Positions 1-10,678 of a DNA stretch of 20,023 nucleotides are shown here, piece after piece. Every line of letters starts with the position of its first letter. The first letter of the stretch is position 1. The notes under the pieces are model-generated. The model had not been told where the DNA came from. It did no database searches and saw nothing but the letters and a program-made list of their open reading frames with translations. Origin of the DNA: Theodoxus fluviatilis (lineage: Eukaryota; Mollusca; Gastropoda; Cycloneritida; Neritidae); the NCBI GenBank assembly GCA_034096865.1, contig JAWQFJ010005746.1, forward strand, positions 32,501 to 52,523. Direction: 5' to 3'. Position numbers and translations under genes: made by a program.

Positions 1-2965
1 GAGGAGTGCGAGTCAGACAGCTGAGGAGTGCCGAGTCAGACAGCTGAGGAGTGCCGAGTCAGACAGCTGAGGAGTGCCGAGTCAGACAGACTGAGGAGTG
101 CCGAGTCAGACAGCTGAGGAGTGCCGAGTCAGACACTGAGGAGTGCCAAGTCAGACAGAGGAGGAGTGCCGAGTCAGACAGATGAGGAGTGCCAAGTCAG
201 ACAGCGGAGGAGTGCCGAGTCAGACAGAGGAGGAGTGCCGAGTCAGACAACTGAGGAGTGCCGAGTCAGACAACTGAGGAGTGCAGAGTCAGAGAACTGA
301 GGAGTGCAGAGTCAGACAGCTGAGGAGTGCCAAGTCAGACAGAGGAGGAGTGCCAAGTCTGACAACTGAGGAGTGCAGAGTCAGACAACTGAGGAGTGCA
401 GAGTCAGACAACTGAGGAGTGCAGAGTCAGACAACTGAGGAGTGCAGAGTCAGACAACTGAGGAGTGCCAAGTCAGACAGCTGAGGAGTGCCAAGTCAGA
501 CAGCTGAGGAGTGCTGAGTCAGACAGAGGAGGAGTGCCGTGTCAGACAGAGGAGGAGTGCCAAGTCAGACAGCTGAGGAGTGCCGAGTCTGACAGCTCAG
601 GAGTGCCAAGTCAGACAGCTGAGGAGTGCTGAGTCAGACAGAGGAGGAGTGCCGAGTCAGACAGAGGAGGAGTGCCGAGTCAGATAGCTGAGGAGTGCCG
701 AGTCTGACAGCTGAGGAGTGCAGAGTCAGAGAACTGAGGAGTGCCGAGTCAGACAGAGGAGGAGTGCCGAGTCAGACAGCTGAGGAGTGCCAAGTCAGAC
801 AGAGGAGGAGTGCCGAGTCAGACAGAGGAGGAGTGCCGAGTCAGACAACTGAGGAGTGCAGAGTCAGAGAACTGAGGAGTGCAGAGTCTGACAGCTGAGG
901 AGTGCCAAGTCAGACAGAGGAGGAGTGCCGAGTCAGACAGAGGAGGAGTGCCGAGTCAGACAACTGAGGAGTGCAGAGTCAGAGAACTGAGGAGTGCAGA
1001 GTCTGACAGCTGAGGAGTGCCGAGTCAGACAACTGAGGAGTGCCAAGTCAGACAGAGGAGGAGTGCCGAGTCAGACAGAGGAGGAGTGCCAAGTCAGACA
1101 GAGGAGGAGTGCCGAGTCAGACAGAGGAGGAGTGCCGAGTCAGACAACTGAGGAGTGCCGAGTCAGACAACTGAGGAGTGCAGAGTCAGAGAACTGAGGA
1201 GTGCAGAGTCAGACAGCTGAGGAGTGCCAAGTCAGACAGAGGAGGAGTGCCAAGTCTGACAACTGAGGAGTGCAGAGTCAGACAACTGAGGAGTGCAGAG
1301 TCAGACAACTGAGGAGTGCAGAGTCAGACAACTGAGGAGTGCAGAGTCAGACAACTGAGGAGTGCCAAGTCAGACGGCTGAGGAGTGCCAAGTCAGACAG
1401 CTGAGGAGTGCTGAGTCAGACAGAGGAGGAGTGCCGTGTCAGACAGAGGAGGAGTGCCAAGTCAGACAGCTGAGGAGTGCCGAGTCTGACAGCTCAGGAG
1501 TGCCAAGTCAGACAGCTGAGGAGTGCTGAGTCAGACAGAGGAGGAGTGCCGAGTCAGACAGAGGAGGAGTGCCGAGTCAGACAGCTGAGGAGTGCCGAGT
1601 CTGACAGCTGAGGAGTGCAGAGTCAGAGAACTGAGGAGTGCCGAGTCAGACAGAGGAGGAGTGCCGAGTCAGACAGCTGAGGAGTGCCAAGTCAGACAGC
1701 TGAGGAGTGCCGAGTCAGACAGAGGAGGAGTGCCGAGTCAGACAGCTGAGGAGTGCCGAGTCTGACAGCTGAGGAGTGCAGAGTCAGACAGCTGAGGAGT
1801 GCCGAGTCAGACAGCTGAGGAGTGCCGAGTCAGACAGCTGAGGAGTGCCAAGTCAGACAGCTGAGGAGTGCCGAGTCAGACAGAGGAGGAGTGCCAAGTC
1901 AGACAGCTAAGGAGTGCCAAGTCAGACAGCTGAGGAGTGCCAAGTCAGACAGAGCAGGAGTGCCGAGTCAGACAGAGGAGGAGTGCCGAGTCAGACAGAG
2001 CAGGAGTGCCGAGTCAGACAGCTGAGGAGTGCCAAGTCAGACAGAGCAGGAGTGCCGAGTCAGACAGAGCAGGAGTGCCAAGTCAGACAGAGGAGGAGTG
2101 CCAAGTCAGACAGCTGAGGAGTGCCGAGTCAGACAGCTGAGGAGTGCCAAGTCAGACAGAGCAGGAGTGCCGAGTCAGACAGCTGAGGAGTGCCAAGTCA
2201 GACAGAGCAGGAGTGCCGAGTCAGACAGAGCAGGAGTGCCAAGTCAGACAGAGGAGGAGTGCCGAGTCAGACAGCTGAGGAGTGCCGAGTCAGACAGCTG
2301 AGGAGTGCCAAGTCAGACAGCTGAGGAGTGCCGAGTCAGACAGCTGAGGAGTGCCGAGTCTGACAGCTGAGGAGTGCAGAGTCAGACAGCTGAGGAGTGC
2401 CGAGTCAGACAGCTGAGGAGTGCCGAGTCAGACAGCTGAGGAGTGCCGAGTCAGACAGAGGAGGAGTGCCAAGTCAGACAGCTGAGGAGTGCCGAGTCAG
2501 ACAGCTGAGGAGTGCCGAGTCAGACAGAGGAGGAGTGCCAAGTCAGACAGCTGAGGAGTGCCGAGTCAGACAGAGGAGGAGTGCCGAGTCAGACAGCTGA
2601 GGAGTGCCGAGTCAGACAGAGGAGGAGTGCCAAGTCAGACAGCTGAGGAGTGCCGAGTCAGACAACTGAGGAGTGCCAAGTCAGACAGAGGAGGAGTGCC
2701 GAGTCAGACAACTGAGGAGTGCCAAGTCAGACAGAGGAGGAGTGCCGAGTCAGACAGCTGAGGAGTGCCGAGTCAGACAGAGGAGGAATGCCGAGTCAGA
2801 CAGCTGAGGAGTGCCAAGTCAGACAGAGGAGGAGTGCCGAGTCAGACAGCTGAGGAGTGCCGAGTCAGACAGAGGAGGAGTGCCGAGTCAGACAGAGGAG
2901 GAGTGCCGAGTCAGACAGCTGAGGAGTGCCGAGTCAGACAGCTGAGGATTGCCAAGTCAGACGGA
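1..2965. repeat. 23-bp minisatellite, about 128 monomers
   Basis: A head-to-tail array of a 23-bp unit built around the core GGAGTGCCGAGTCAGAC. Monomers vary at two places: the linker between cores (AGCTGA, AGAGGA, AACTGA, AGAGCA, AGCTCA) and the two bases after GTG (CCG, CCA, CAG, CTG). Variants are clustered: the AGAGCA linker is confined to about 1950-2240, and the AACTGA/GCAG type lies mainly at 250-480 and 840-1370. Indels near 80-140 break the register, and the array decays at about 2945-2970. The + strand is purine-rich and G exceeds C. Three monomers equal 23 codons, so many short open frames appear in it. I treat them as by-products and not as genes. Confidence 0.97.
122..1699. repeat. 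Higher-order duplication inside the 23-bp array
   Basis: The monomer-variant order at about 122-802 recurs at about 1019-1699, offset by 897 bp, which is 39 x 23. Rare markers match at that offset: GAGAACTGA (294 and 1191), the CAAGTCTGAC variant (354 and 1251) and the AGCTCAGG linker (595 and 1492). The copies differ by a few substitutions and one base of length near 135. Shorter offsets of whole monomers also occur: 115 bp (846 and 961) and 598 bp (1761 and 2359). Confidence 0.9.
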
Positions 2966-3130
2966 GCAGAGAGCTCTGGAAAGGCCGATCATGTCACACA
3001 AAGCCTGCTGCAGCCTGGGACTGGACTAAGCCTGAGTGACAGGTGCCTCTTTCCATGCCTGCCTCTTGCACACACACACTCGACAATGACACACACAGAC
3101 ACTGACACAAGGGGCGCAGGTGGGGGGAAG

Positions 3131-3146
3131 GGGGGGGGGGGGGGCA

Positions 3147-3184
<38 letters not shown>
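3131..3184. repeat. G14 run followed by (GA)n
   Basis: A run of 14 G at 3131-3144, then a short CAGAGG bridge and a GA tract to 3184. It begins a chain of microsatellites extending to 3760. Confidence 0.95.
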
Positions 3185-3186
<2 letters not shown>

Positions 3187-3216
3187 CACAGATGGGCAGA
3201 CAGATAGACACAGAGA

Positions 3217-3230
3217 GGCAGGCAGGCTGG

Positions 3231-3261
<31 letters not shown>
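3217..3261. repeat. (GGCA)n microsatellite
   Basis: About eleven tetranucleotide units GGCA with one interruption (GGCTGGCA) near 3226. Confidence 0.95.
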
Positions 3262-3288
3262 ACTCACAGACATATTGACAGACACACA

Positions 3289-3382
3289 GGGAGGGAGGGA
3301 GGGAGGGAGGGAGGGAGGGAGGGAGGGAGGGAGGGAGGGAGGGAGGGAGGGAGGGAGGGAGGGAGGGAGGGAGGGAGGGAGA
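3289..3382. repeat. (GGGA)n microsatellite
   Basis: About 23 uninterrupted GGGA units, purine-only on the + strand. Repeated GGG triplets at 1-nt spacing make it a candidate for G-quadruplex or triplex structure. Confidence 0.97.
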
Positions 3383-3686
3383 CAGATGGACCGACATACA
3401 AACACACAGACAGACAGACAGACACACACACACACACACACACACAGACACACAACACACACAGACATACAGATGTATACACACACATGCATGCATAGAC
3501 AGACCGCAAACAGACAGACAGCAAACAGACAGACAGACAGCAAACACATAGACAGACAAACACACAGACAGACAGATGTATACACACATGCACAGACAGG
3601 CAGACAGAGAGACAGACAGACAGACAGACAGACACATACACAGACAGACAGACAAACAGATGTATACACACATGCAGGCTGACAGA

Positions 3687-3689
<3 letters not shown>
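3383..3689. repeat. CAGA/CA mosaic with spaced repeated block
   Basis: Interleaved (CAGA)n and (CA)n tracts, including CA at 3423-3446. The block AGATGTATACACACA followed by CATGCA recurs near 3470, 3576 and 3658, so this is a decayed ~100-bp tandem repeat built from microsatellite sequence. It is open on both strands only because it lacks T-containing stops on + and reads as Cys/Val/Ser-rich on minus. Confidence 0.85.

Positions 3690-3760
<71 letters not shown>
3690..3760. repeat. (GA)n microsatellite
   Basis: About 35 GA units, followed directly by an ACAACGA/ACGA stretch that is the tail of the retrotransposon described next. Confidence 0.97.
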
Positions 3761-4477
<717 letters not shown>

Positions 4478-4481
<4 letters not shown>

Positions 4482-6026
4482 GTCATCTCATGGTTTTCGG
4501 TCAATCATTGACTCCAGGCACAGCGCTTCATTGATCATTCCTTTCACGCATTTCATTGATCAACATACATTCTAATCCCAACGGAGGGCATCTCCATCTC
4601 GTAACATTGCTAGCATCAAAATTATTCAACTGTTTACAGTGTTGTCCGTAGCACAGCAGGTGTAGGACACTTGCTCCGCACCAACATGGGCGAGCTCAAG
4701 CAAGCAAAAATTCTCCATTACTCCAACAACACGCGCCATTGAAGTGTACACACACACACACACACACATGACACAATCAGCGACGATGACCGACAAAAAC
4801 ATCGTAACGGGCGTCATGCACTTGTCAAATTACGGGCATAAAAGACACTTATCAGCAAGCGTGGTGACTGAGAGTCTGGAAGTAGTGTACTTTGTCGTTT
4901 ATGTTTGGCGGCAAGACTCAAATCGCACGCCTTCGGCTTCGCGAGCTGCCAGAGCTGCTACCGCCATGAAAAAACTTGAACGCCTACACAGCTGCCCATG
5001 CTGAAATCGGCGACAATGGTTGCATGAATGGTATAGGATAATGTCTTGAGACCTGATGATTAAAGCAAACACTATGTTCAGCATTTATAGCAGCAGTAAA
5101 ATCGATTCCAAGACTATTTTATTTCGATCGCGCCAAGAGTTATGCCGCTTGTTAGGCCATTTAATTAAGTAAAGTTTATTTACTTGCATACAACTGCGCT
5201 ATCTACGTCAATCGTCATAATATGCTAGAGAAATGTGTGCAAATTACATTTAGATCAAAATCATGTGGTTTCGGAGTATATGATAACAAGAATAGTATTC
5301 CATTAATTACAGTTTTCTAACATTCACAAATCAGTGTGCTAGCCGACCATTCATGCTTTCTTCCGGTGGGTATGTGAATAATACATCGCGAAGAAGAAGT
5401 AGAATAAGAGAAGAAATTTACAGGTACTTACACATCTTGCTTGTACACCGATGTTTTCTTCAATAATGATTAATGGAGGAGTAAATTGTTATCCCACATT
5501 TTAGAACAAAAGAGTCTTAATTGGTGACACAGTGCCCGCAGGGAGGCAGAAGATTTCTTGTGACGTCAAAAGCAACACGGTATAATCTCCCTTGAAGAGG
5601 CCAACAGCCAATGGAAGTTCACGACACGTCCGCACTTTGGCATAACGCTACTGAGCTAGTCGAATAGCAGGGGGAGGTTAATGGAATAGTCCTGTGGCAG
5701 GAAATCTGATAATATCGAGTTCTACTTCTTGATATCATAGTGTTGCGGATGCTGCCTGAATAATGATTTTAATTGCCTGCAGCATATGCAAATCCATTTT
5801 CGGCTTATCGTGTGATTCTACAGGACTATTTCCGATTGATAGATTATGGTCACTCGAGCGTCCTATGTTTACTGGGGCGCGTTGTTTACACTAGGAACCC
5901 TGCAAGATCTTGTGAGGCACAGGCCGGTGTCAACATGTGTCAACATTTGATTGCCTTTATATCTACCTTCAGGAAGGACTGTGAATGGCGTGAACTATGT
6001 CTGTGCCAACAAGGATGAACATGTGA
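4478..6026. other. Unassigned non-repetitive sequence
   Basis: About 1.5 kb without a recognisable gene. It holds one short (CA)n tract at 4748-4768. A palindromic CRE-type motif TGACGTCA lies at 5561-5568, a CCAAT box at 5608-5612 and an octamer ATGCAAAT at 5786-5793. These could mark a promoter, but no TATA box or downstream coding exon was seen, and short motifs occur by chance at this length. Open frames here are below 90 codons and show no motif I recognise. Confidence 0.6.
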
Positions 6027-6052
6027 GGGGGGGGGGGGGGGGGGGGGGGGGG
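6027..6052. repeat. G26 homopolymer
   Basis: Twenty-six consecutive G. Length in the assembly is likely approximate, since such runs are poorly sequenced. Confidence 0.95.
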
Positions 6053-6124
6053 CATTCTAGTAAACTAGAGATTTCGCCTACCGGCAAAAGTATATATTAC
6101 TACTGACTCGGGTTTACAGAATGG

Positions 6125-6282
6125 GGGTGGAGGGGGTGTGTGTGGGGGTGTGTGGAGCGCATGCGTTATGCGTTAATGATCGTGTATGTATGCTGTGTGA
6201 GTGTGGTTGTTGATGTGCATGCCTGTCTCTTGTTGATCTTTCCTGTGACTGTGTTGTGATGCAGGATGAAGAACGTGTGTGT

Positions 6283-6317
<35 letters not shown>

Positions 6318-6432
6318 CTTGTACAACATGTGTTATGGTTGATGTGTGATTGCGTGACGATGGTTGTTTGATGTGCATGCTTGTGTCTTTTGTTTCTTCT
6401 GTGATTACTTGTTGCGATGTAGAATGTTTCTC
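6125..6432. repeat. GT-rich diverged tandem duplication with G35 run
   Basis: A block around 6160-6270 recurs diverged at about 6325-6430. The anchor TGATGTGCATGC follows TGGTTGT in both (6203-6222 and 6361-6380), with matching downstream TGTGA...TTG..GATG order and a spacing near 158 bp. The junction carries 35 consecutive G at 6283-6317. The proline-rich minus-strand frames come from that run. Confidence 0.75.
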
Positions 6433-6639
6433 TATTAAATTGAATTGCCTATGATGTAGCGCTAAATGTGTCCTATCTTATTGTGTCTTTCTGTTTACTA
6501 TATCTGATGCGCGTGTTCAGTATGTATATATTTACAATGGTTATATTGTGAAGTAACATGGTGTTATTCATTTTGTTAGAGTAATAAATTATGATACAAT
6601 TGCATGCTATCTTATTTTATGGCCTATGATTAGTGTGTG

Positions 6640-6807
6640 GACTCCATGCATAACTTGAGCGCTGTGATTGAATTAATTAATGTTGAACTTCTTGTACGTT
6701 TCTGTTTTTGTATGTATGTAGGCCTATTATGTTTTTGCCACCGACAAAACAAATTTCCTTGTAACAATGAGGACAATAAAGTATCTTGTATCTTGTATCT
6801 TGTATCA
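6640..6807 (+). mobile_element. LINE 3' end with 7-bp repeat tail
   Basis: The stretch ends in AATTTCCTTG, then GGACAATAAA (6771-6780), followed by three and a half GTATCTT units (6781-6806). An AATAAA followed by a short tandem tail is a common 3' terminus of CR1/L2-like non-LTR elements and SINEs that share their tails. Only the untranslated 3' end is seen. The upstream limit is uncertain. Confidence 0.7.
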
Positions 6808-7049
6808 TATAGACACCAGCCTATTCCTCGAAAGACCTTAGCTTTCCTCGCGCCTATGCAACACGCCCCCGAGGTCAGCCGTGCGTTGCATAAAGTGCAC
6901 GCCCTTGGGCGCTCTGACCTATTCCCCCTTACCTCTAAAGCATAATGAGACAGCGCCCCGGGTCGCTCGCCTTATACAACACGTGGCTGTTCATGAGGGC
7001 GAGTGCTCGCAAGCGCTCGCTCTGTTCGCCTCCCAGAAATGCCTTCTTC

Positions 7050-7250
7050 TCGCTGCTAGTCTAGCCTTTGCAGTGGGACTTAATTGAATGGATTTCATGT
7101 CACTGGTTAGGTGAATTGTACTAGACTCCACTGTGGTGAAGAGTTTTAATACCTTGGTAAAGATGAGTGTTTCTTAACGTTGTGGCCTTATATAACCTAC
7201 AAGGCTGCTAGGCCCTTACAAACACCATCCATCCATCGCTGCTAGTCTAG
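7050..7250 (+). mobile_element. Short retroposon flanked by a 15-bp target-site duplication
   Basis: The 15-mer TCGCTGCTAGTCTAG occurs at 7050-7064 and again, identical, at 7236-7250. It encloses 171 bp (7065-7235) that end in a (CATC)n tail. A long target-site duplication with a simple-repeat tail is the signature of target-primed retrotransposition. The body lacks a clear tRNA A/B box, so it may be a SINE with another head or a strongly 5'-truncated LINE. The identical flanks suggest a fairly young insertion. Confidence 0.78.
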
Positions 7251-7399
7251 TGCTTGGGTATGTGAATGAAAATGTCAAATTTACTCTCTTTTTTAAATAA
7301 TCTTGGCTAGACAGAAATGTGTCAAAGAAACATTTTAAATGACATCAAGATACTGTGAATTGTTATTCACTAACGGAGATATTAAAAATAAAAAAATTG

Positions 7400-7738
7400 T
7401 GAAGTGTGCTTTTTCTTTGCTTAACGTACTGTACAGTGCTGATCAGTGTGTTCACAACGACAGCACACCATCCTACCTTTCGGGACCTTGCCCACATGTA
7501 CGTTCCCCGGAGATCACTCCGGTCTCAGGACGCCCTCCTTCTAACAGTTCCTCGCTTCTCCCTCGACAGCAATGGCAAACAATCCTTTTCCGTTTTTGGT
7601 CCCCTGACTTGGAACTCTCTTCCTCTTCAAATCAGACAAGCCTCGACTTGCGGAACTTTCAGACATCACTCCAGATGCTTCTTTTCAGAACACACCTTTC
7701 CGAATGTCCCCTTTCCTTTTTGCCAACGGGCTCCTGAG
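7400..7738 (+). pseudogene. CR1/L2-like reverse transcriptase C-terminus, two frameshifts
   Basis: The middle frame carries YVPRRSLRSQD, then SFSVFGPLTWNSLP and LQIRQAS, which match the conserved C-terminal layout of CR1/L2/Jockey polymerases (P-x-R-x-LRS ... FS-x-x-P-x-WN-x-LP ... R). The preceding STPSYLS (TPSYLSDL-type in relatives) lies in another frame, so there is a frameshift near 7485. The following FQTSLQMLLFRTHL, equivalent to the usual FK-x-x-LKT-x-LF tail, is again in that frame, so a second shift lies near 7665. The stop falls at about 7735. Only the last ~100 residues of a protein usually near 900-1000 residues remain. Inactive. Confidence 0.85.
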
Positions 7739-7826
7739 ACATGGTGCACAGTTAAAGCAAAGATCCTAATAGGATATTTGGTTAAAGGCAGGAAGTTTAG
7801 GTTACTCGCTGCTTCAAGCGTCCATG

Positions 7827-8101
<275 letters not shown>

Positions 8102-8249
8102 GGGAGGGGGGGAGCGAGAGAAGGAGAAAGAAGTGGAGGGAGTATTGGACATGTTTATTTTTTCATTTCTTTAATCGTTTTTAGTCCGTTTTCCATCCGT
8201 TTATATATCATATCCTCTGTTTCTTTTAAAGATACCTGTTACTGTGTAA

Positions 8250-8282
<33 letters not shown>

Positions 8283-8292
8283 CGCGCGCGCG
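8250..8292. repeat. (TG)n to (CG)n alternating tract
   Basis: Alternating purine-pyrimidine TG at 8250-8273 passing straight into CG at 8274-8292, a classic Z-DNA-forming composition. Confidence 0.93.
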
Positions 8293-8403
8293 TTTGTTTA
8301 CATAGCTTGATGTAACCTTGTCTTTTAATTCTGTACATAATTAAGACGTATGAAATACACTGTGAGCTTCATTATATATTTGTAATTATTGTTGTTATTA
8401 TAT

Positions 8404-9240
8404 ATACTCATGGACAAAAGATACGCGAAAACACATAAATGATCTGCCTTTTCATTTCGTCCCTCAAATGTTCCTCAAATGTTCAATTGGATTTAAATCG
8501 AGACTTAGAGCGGGCCAAGGCATGGTGTTGATGTTGTGCTGCTGCAGCCATTGCCTGGTTACATGTGCAGTATGACAAGTGGCATTATCTTGCTGGAACA
8601 CCATGTTTGGGTGGTCCTGGAGCTGGACGACGGTTTAGTAGCCCGTTCTCCTTGAGGCGACGGCGCACTGTCCTGGCGCTGACTCGACGTTGGGCATTGC
8701 CTGTCAAGTTTGCTGATGTGGTAGTCGCCGTCAGGAGCTTTTCTTGCCGATGGCTTCTTAAAATGTAGCGGTCTTGGTAGCTCGAGGCCTGCCTGACCGT
8801 GGTCCATCAGCAACCGTGCCAGTCGCCTGGAAACGGTGCTCTAGACGGTAGATAGTCGAGAGGTGAACATTGAATAGGTTTGCGACTCTTCTGTGAGGAA
8901 CACCAGCTTCCAAATGGCCAGGCGCGCGGTTGCGTTCTTCTGCGCTGTCTTGGCATCGCTGCTGAGGACTGATGAAAAGGAAAAAGAAAATTTTCAGGCC
9001 TGCTTTTTATTGAGGTACAACCCCTGAACACTGCTATAGCAAGCAAATTTTGCTGCACAACTTGCAACTGCCTCCCATGAGGCGATCACCATGCCGCATT
9101 TGACCGTCCTTTGCCACTGTAAACAGAACGCTGTGCACGAAATGTGCACGTTGTGCGGTAGTTAAGAGTGCAAATGCATAGGCACTGTACGCAAAATATC
9201 TCAAGATCGTATTTAAAATATTTAAAATACGCACTAACTT
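8404..9240 (-). mobile_element. Probable extent of the Tc1/mariner remnant
   Basis: Beyond the coding remnant the sequence ATGGACAAAAGATACGCG (8410-8427) resembles a Tc1-type terminal repeat. The other side (8957-about 9060) looks like a 5' leader. I could not match a convincing inverted partner before 9240, so the right boundary is a guess. Confidence 0.4.
8464..8956 (-). pseudogene. Tc1/mariner transposase, internally deleted and frameshifted
   Basis: The minus strand starts ATG at 8956 with MPRQRRR. A shift leads to an N-terminal helix-turn-helix segment containing VANLFNVHLSTIYRLEHRF and a GRPR hinge. After another shift the second helix-turn-helix carries ARTVRRRLKENGLLNRRP. It then jumps directly to VFQQDNATCHTAHVTRQWL and SLDLNPIEHL, which hold the second Asp (QQDN) and the third acidic residue (NPIE) of the DDE triad. 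The ~110-residue core with the first catalytic Asp is absent. The coding remnant is 493 bp against roughly 1 kb for an intact gene, and ends at a stop at 8466-8464. Frames change at least three times, so it cannot make transposase. Confidence 0.9.
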
Positions 9241-9242
9241 AA

Positions 9243-9267
9243 ATATATATATATATATATATATATT
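9243..9267. repeat. (AT)n microsatellite
   Basis: About twelve AT units immediately before the 42-bp satellite. Confidence 0.93.
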
Positions 9268-9305
9268 GTCAGCGCTGGAAACACGTCACCGCGCCGCGCC
9301 TTCCC

Positions 9306-10677
9306 CCGGGCCGATGTGTCGCTACCGTAGCACAGTTGTAGAATCCCCCGGGCCGATATGTCGCTACCGTAGCACAGTTGTAGAATCCCCCAGGCCGATG
9401 TGTCGCTACCGTAGCACAGTTGTAGAATCCCCCAATCCGATGTGTCGCTACCGTAGCACAGTTGTAGAATCCCCCGGGCCGATGTGTCGCTACCGTAGCA
9501 CAGTTGTAGAATCCCCCGGGCCGATATGTCGCTACCGTAGCACAGTTGTAGAATCCCCCGGGCCAATATGTCGCTACCGTAGCACAGTTGTAGAATCACC
9601 CGGGCCGATGTGTCGCTACCGTAGCACAGTTGTAGAATCCCCCAATCCGATGTGTCGCTACCGTAGCACAGTTGTAGAATCCCCCGGGCCGATGTGTCGC
9701 TACCGTAGCACAGTTGTAGAATCCCCCGGGCCAATATGTCGCTACCGTAGCACAGTTGTAGAATCACCCGGGCCGATATGTCGCTACCGTAGCACAGTTG
9801 TAGAATCCCCCAGGCCGATGTGTCGCTACCGTAGCACAGTTGTAGAATCCCCCAATCCGATGTGTCGCTACCGTAGCACAGTTGTAGAATCCCCCGGGCC
9901 GATGTGTCGCTACCGTAGCACAGTTGTAGAATCCCCCAATCCGATGTGTCGCTACCGTAGCACAGTTGTAGAATCCCCCGGGCCGATGTGTCGCTACCGT
10001 AGCACAGTTGTAGAATCCCCCAGGCCGATGTGTCGCTACCGTAGCACAGTTGTAGAATCCCCCAATCCGATGTGTCGCTACCGTAGCACAGTTGTAGAAT
10101 CCCCCAGGCCGATGTGTCGCTACCGTAGCACATTTGTAGAATCCCCCGGGCCGATATGTCGCTACCGTAGCACAGTTGTAGAATCCCCCAATCCAATGTG
10201 TCACTACCGTAGCACAGTTGTAGAATCCCCCGGGCCGATGTGTCGCTACCGTTGCACAGTTGTAGAATCCCCCGGGCCGATATGTCGCTACCGTAGCACA
10301 GTTGTAGAATCCCCCGGGCCAATATGTCGCTACCGTAGCACAGTTGTAGAATCACCCGGGCCGATATGTCGCTACCGTAGCACAGTTGTAGAATCCCCCA
10401 GGCCGATGTGTCGCTACCGTAGCACAGTTGTAGAATCCCCCGGGCCGATGTGTCGCTACCGTAGCACAGTTGTAGAATCCCCCGGGCCGATATGTCGCTA
10501 CCGTAGCACAGTTGTAGAATCACCCAGACCAATGTCGCTATCGTAGCACAGGTGTAGAATCACCCAGGCCGATGTGTCGCTACCGTAGCACAGTTGTAGA
10601 ATCACCCAGACCAATGTCGCTATCGTAGCACAGGTGTAGAATCACCCAGGCCGATGTGTCGCTACAGGAGCACAGTT
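9306..10677. repeat. 42-bp satellite, ~29 perfect-length copies plus an 82-bp coda
   Basis: From 9311 to 10528 the unit repeats every 42 bp with no length change. Each unit carries TGTCGCTACCGTAGCACAG, in which GCTAC-C-GTAGC is a near-perfect palindrome, then TTGTAGAATC and CCCC. The junction varies between CGGGCCGATG, CGGGCCGATA, CAGGCCGATG, CAATCCGATG and CGGGCCAATA. At the end, a 40-bp variant (AGACCAATGTCGCTATCG) alternates with a 42-bp one to make an 82-bp unit present twice (10526 and 10608). Because 42 is a multiple of three, frames on both strands stay open for over 400 codons. They mirror each other and have no family resemblance, so I reject them as genes. Confidence 0.97.
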
Positions 10678-10678
10678 T

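Noticed and set aside
501..525. AP-1-like TGAGTCAG in some 23-bp monomers
   Set aside because: It arises only in the rarer GTGCTGAG variant and looks like a chance single-base change, not a conserved site.
1..2965. CRISPR array
   Set aside because: The units are contiguous 23-bp repeats with no unique spacers, and the context is eukaryotic.
695..3682. Many 67-90 codon frames, and one of 305 codons, in the 23-bp array and microsatellites
   Set aside because: They follow the 23-codon periodicity of three monomers or run through GGGA/CAGA tracts; monomers shift frame continually and no domain is present.
4744..5084. Overlapping frames of 61-86 codons on both strands
   Set aside because: Short, partly microsatellite-derived, and open on both strands; no domain or splice support.
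5561..5793. Promoter made of CRE, CCAAT and octamer motifs
   Set aside because: Three short motifs in 230 bp without a TATA box, initiator or downstream exon are not enough to call a promoter.
9234..10546. Frames of 426 and 432 codons on opposite strands of the 42-bp satellite
   Set aside because: A stop-free 42-bp unit keeps frames open on both strands. No signal peptide, domain or codon pattern separates one from the other, and start codons lie at the array edge.
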